From NCBI RefSeq assembly GCF_002797755.1, contig NZ_PGFI01000014.1, positions 186,001 to 250,000 on the forward strand: a DNA stretch of 64,000 nucleotides, in the 5' to 3' direction. Positions within the stretch are counted from its first letter, which is position 1; every line of letters begins with the position of its first letter. Below the pieces are notes generated by a model. That model was not told the DNA's origin. It saw nothing but the letters and a program-made list of their open reading frames with translations, and ran no database searches. Of this stretch, positions 62,655 through 64,000 are shown in pieces. This stretch comes from Brevirhabdus pacifica (lineage in GTDB: Bacteria; Pseudomonadota; Alphaproteobacteria; Rhodobacterales; Rhodobacteraceae). The position numbers and the translations under genes were made by a program.

Positions 62655-63541
62655 TGGATACCTCCAGCCCGCGCAGGATCGTCGTCACCGGAAGCAATGG
62701 CCAATTGGGACGGCAGGTGGTCCAGACGCTGGTAAATCAGGGCCACGATGTCCTGGGTCTTGACCGGACCGCGCCCCCGACAGCCACTCACAGGTCCTGG
62801 GTGGCCGACATCACCCAGCCCGGCGTCATCTATCAGGCATTGGACGGGGCCGATGCGGTCGTGCATCTGGCCGCGTGGATTGCCCCCGACCGGACGGACG
62901 ACGTGACGACCTATACCGACAATGTCGCGATGACCTACGCGGTGTTGCACGCGGCCCGGGCTTGCGGGCTGCGCCGCGCGGTTCTGGCATCCAGTATCGC
63001 GGCCTACGGTTTTCTTTATCATCCGGCCCCCGTCGCCCCTCAGGTTCTTCCCGTGGCCGAGGATCATCCACTGGCCCCTGTCGATCCCTACGGGTTATCC
63101 AAGGTGGCCGGCGAACAGCTGGGCGAGGCCTTTGCGCGGGACGCCCTTTCGGCGATCAGCCTGCGCCTGCCCGGCATCAATTACGATCCCGCCTTCGTTC
63201 GGATCAAATCCCTGATGTCCGACCCCGGCTTCCGCAAGCCCGGATTCTGGAGCTATGTGGACGTGCGCGATGCCGTGACGGCAGTCTGCCTCGCACTGGA
63301 CGCCGATCTCGAGGGGCACCGCGCCTACAATATCGCAGCCCCCACATCGAACATGCGCGAACCGACAGCCGCCCTTGCCGCCCGCTACTTTCCGGACGTT
63401 CCGATCAGGGCCGACAGCGACACGGAACGCTGGAGCGGAATAGATTCAGGCCGGGCCAGGCGCGAACTGGGGTTCACAGCCACCCATGTCTGGGAAAGCG
63501 TTCCTGAAGGCGCGGAAAGTGGGGGGCGAAAAATCGGCTAG
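62654..63541 (+). CDS. NAD(P)-dependent epimerase/dehydratase family SDR
   Basis: 295 residues, extended SDR fold: the dinucleotide motif VTGSNGQLGRQVV (about 10-22), VVHLAAW, and the catalytic Tyr-Lys pair in DPYGLSKVAGEQL, with the upstream Ser in LASSIAAYG. Family members oxidise or reduce sugars or hydroxylated aromatics. In this cluster it may take the place of a cis-dihydrodiol dehydrogenase or act on another intermediate. It is coupled to the extradiol gene by a one-base overlap and ends the operon. A two-way terminator follows. Confidence 0.72.
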   Translation: MDTSSPRRIVVTGSNGQLGRQVVQTLVNQGHDVLGLDRTAPPTATHRSWVADITQPGVIYQALDGADAVVHLAAWIAPDRTDDVTTYTDNVAMTYAVLHAARACGLRRAVLASSIAAYGFLYHPAPVAPQVLPVAEDHPLAPVDPYGLSKVAGEQLGEAFARDALSAISLRLPGINYDPAFVRIKSLMSDPGFRKPGFWSYVDVRDAVTAVCLALDADLEGHRAYNIAAPTSNMREPTAALAARYFPDVPIRADSDTERWSGIDSGRARRELGFTATHVWESVPEGAESGGRKIG

Positions 63542-63588
63542 GCCGGCGGGAACGGCTGGCCCGAGAGTGTCCGGGAAGCATCCGGGCG

Positions 63589-63620
63589 TTGGGGGGCAGG
63601 TGCCCCCCAACTCCGTTTTG
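63589..63620. terminator. Bidirectional terminator at the end of the aromatic cluster
   Basis: A perfect 11-bp stem GTTGGGGGGCA/TGCCCCCCAAC with a 2-base apparent loop, followed by TCCGTTTT on the plus strand. It separates the aromatic operon from the convergent transporter gene. Confidence 0.75.
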
Positions 63621-63628
63621 CGCCGAGC

Positions 63629-64000
63629 TTAGTCGCTCAACGCGCCTTCCTCGTCGCGGCGGGCGTGCATGCCGGCCTTGACCTTCCGGCCGATGATCAG
63701 CGGCAGGATGAAGCCGATCAGCGCGATGCTCCAAAGCCCGATCGACAGGGGGCTGTCGATCAGCGTGGTCCAGTCGCCGTTGTCGATGGTCACCGCCCGG
63801 CGCAGGTTGTTCTCCATCGCGTTGCCCAGAAGCGTGCCCAGGATGATCGGCACCAGCGGCACGTCCAGCTTGCGCAGCACCCAGCCCATCACCCCGAAGC
63901 CGATCATCACCAGCAGGTCGAAGGTCGACCCCGAGATGCCGTAGATGCCCACGAAGCTGACCATCGCCACGATCGGCATCAGGATGCGCGAGGGCACCAT
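63629..64000 (-). CDS. Tripartite tricarboxylate transporter large subunit (TctA), C-terminal part
   Basis: The last 123 residues of a TctA-type protein; the rest lies beyond the window. Membrane segments with SFVGIYGISGSTFDLLVMIG and LRKLDVPLVPIILGTLLGNAMENNLRRA match the end of the TctA at 48702-50222 (RKFDYPLAPAVLAIVLGPIAEPTLRQS), so this is a second importer of the family. It could belong to the aromatic cluster as a further uptake system, or be unrelated. Confidence 0.8.
   Translation of the reverse strand: MVPSRILMPIVAMVSFVGIYGISGSTFDLLVMIGFGVMGWVLRKLDVPLVPIILGTLLGNAMENNLRRAVTIDNGDWTTLIDSPLSIGLWSIALIGFILPLIIGRKVKAGMHARRDEEGALSD

Noticed and set aside
1-64000. tRNA, rRNA, CRISPR arrays, insertion sequences, attachment sites or replication origin
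   Set aside because: I looked in all gaps for tRNA-like arms, regular spaced repeats, terminal inverted repeats with transposase frames, and DnaA-box clusters, and saw none.

Overview
The window is GC-rich alphaproteobacterial chromosome, most likely from the Rhodobacterales (Roseobacter/Paracoccaceae). The indications are a Hint-domain protein, MerR-controlled fatty-acid oxidation genes, a fused NuoE/NuoF-type formate dehydrogenase subunit, tripartite tricarboxylate transporters and many overlapping stop/start pairs (ATGA, TGATG). I see no tRNA, rRNA, CRISPR array, insertion sequence or phage gene. Coding density is high. Only three stretches longer than 300 bases lack a gene (6145-6589, 33897-34203, 39084-39614).

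Layout. 1-1847: nucleoside salvage (deoB end, add, upp). 1916-9155: a SPOR-domain protein, a membrane protein with a degenerate M48-like region, an acyl-CoA synthetase, a DUF305 membrane protein, a sulfotransferase and a Hint-domain protein. 9137-16783: a minus-strand beta-oxidation block (multifunctional FadJ/FadB-type protein, thiolase, small membrane protein, GST, small protein, DmdC-type acyl-CoA dehydrogenase, two MerR regulators). 16927-25010: two hotdog thioesterases, a MATE exporter, pyrD, a DUF952 protein, a periplasmic 5'-nucleotidase, a LysM protein and nhaA.

25058-50222 is dominated by C2/C1 acid metabolism. A second, divergent succinyl-CoA-synthetase-like pair (26087-28140) lies divergent from a LysR gene and an NAD-type formate dehydrogenase (29328-33896). 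After a lytic transglycosylase, a DUF2127 protein, the canonical sucCD and an isochorismatase-family hydrolase comes an oxalate cluster: a GntR regulator, oxalyl-CoA decarboxylase (oxc), formyl-CoA:oxalate CoA-transferase (frc), a stand-alone formyltransferase resembling the hydrolase domain of 10-formyl-THF dehydrogenase, formate-THF ligase (fhs), a universal stress protein and a TctCBA-type importer, closed by a strong terminator. Frc and Oxc would cycle oxalate through oxalyl-CoA and formyl-CoA to formate plus CO2. Formate can be oxidised by the formate dehydrogenase or bound to folate by Fhs. The extra formyltransferase may move the formyl group of formyl-CoA directly to folate, and this is my main candidate for an undescribed activity. 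A TGGTAnnCCA-type motif occurs in front of gntR, the isochorismatase gene and the SCS-like pair, suggesting one regulon.

50337-63541 is a two-part aromatic catabolic island. mobR/mobA (3-hydroxybenzoate 4-monooxygenase) is followed by a hydratase-aldolase, a SnoaL-like protein, a Rieske oxygenase and a MarR regulator. Divergent from these are a Rieske ferredoxin, an NMT1/TauA-type ABC importer with two different permeases, an aldehyde dehydrogenase, an extradiol (VOC) dioxygenase and an SDR protein. Together they read as a peripheral pathway for a bicyclic or side-chain aromatic acid: import, ring hydroxylation, meta-cleavage, retro-aldol release of pyruvate and an aromatic aldehyde, oxidation to the acid, and hydroxylation toward protocatechuate. 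The substrate cannot be named from sequence. The window ends inside a second TctA-type transporter gene.
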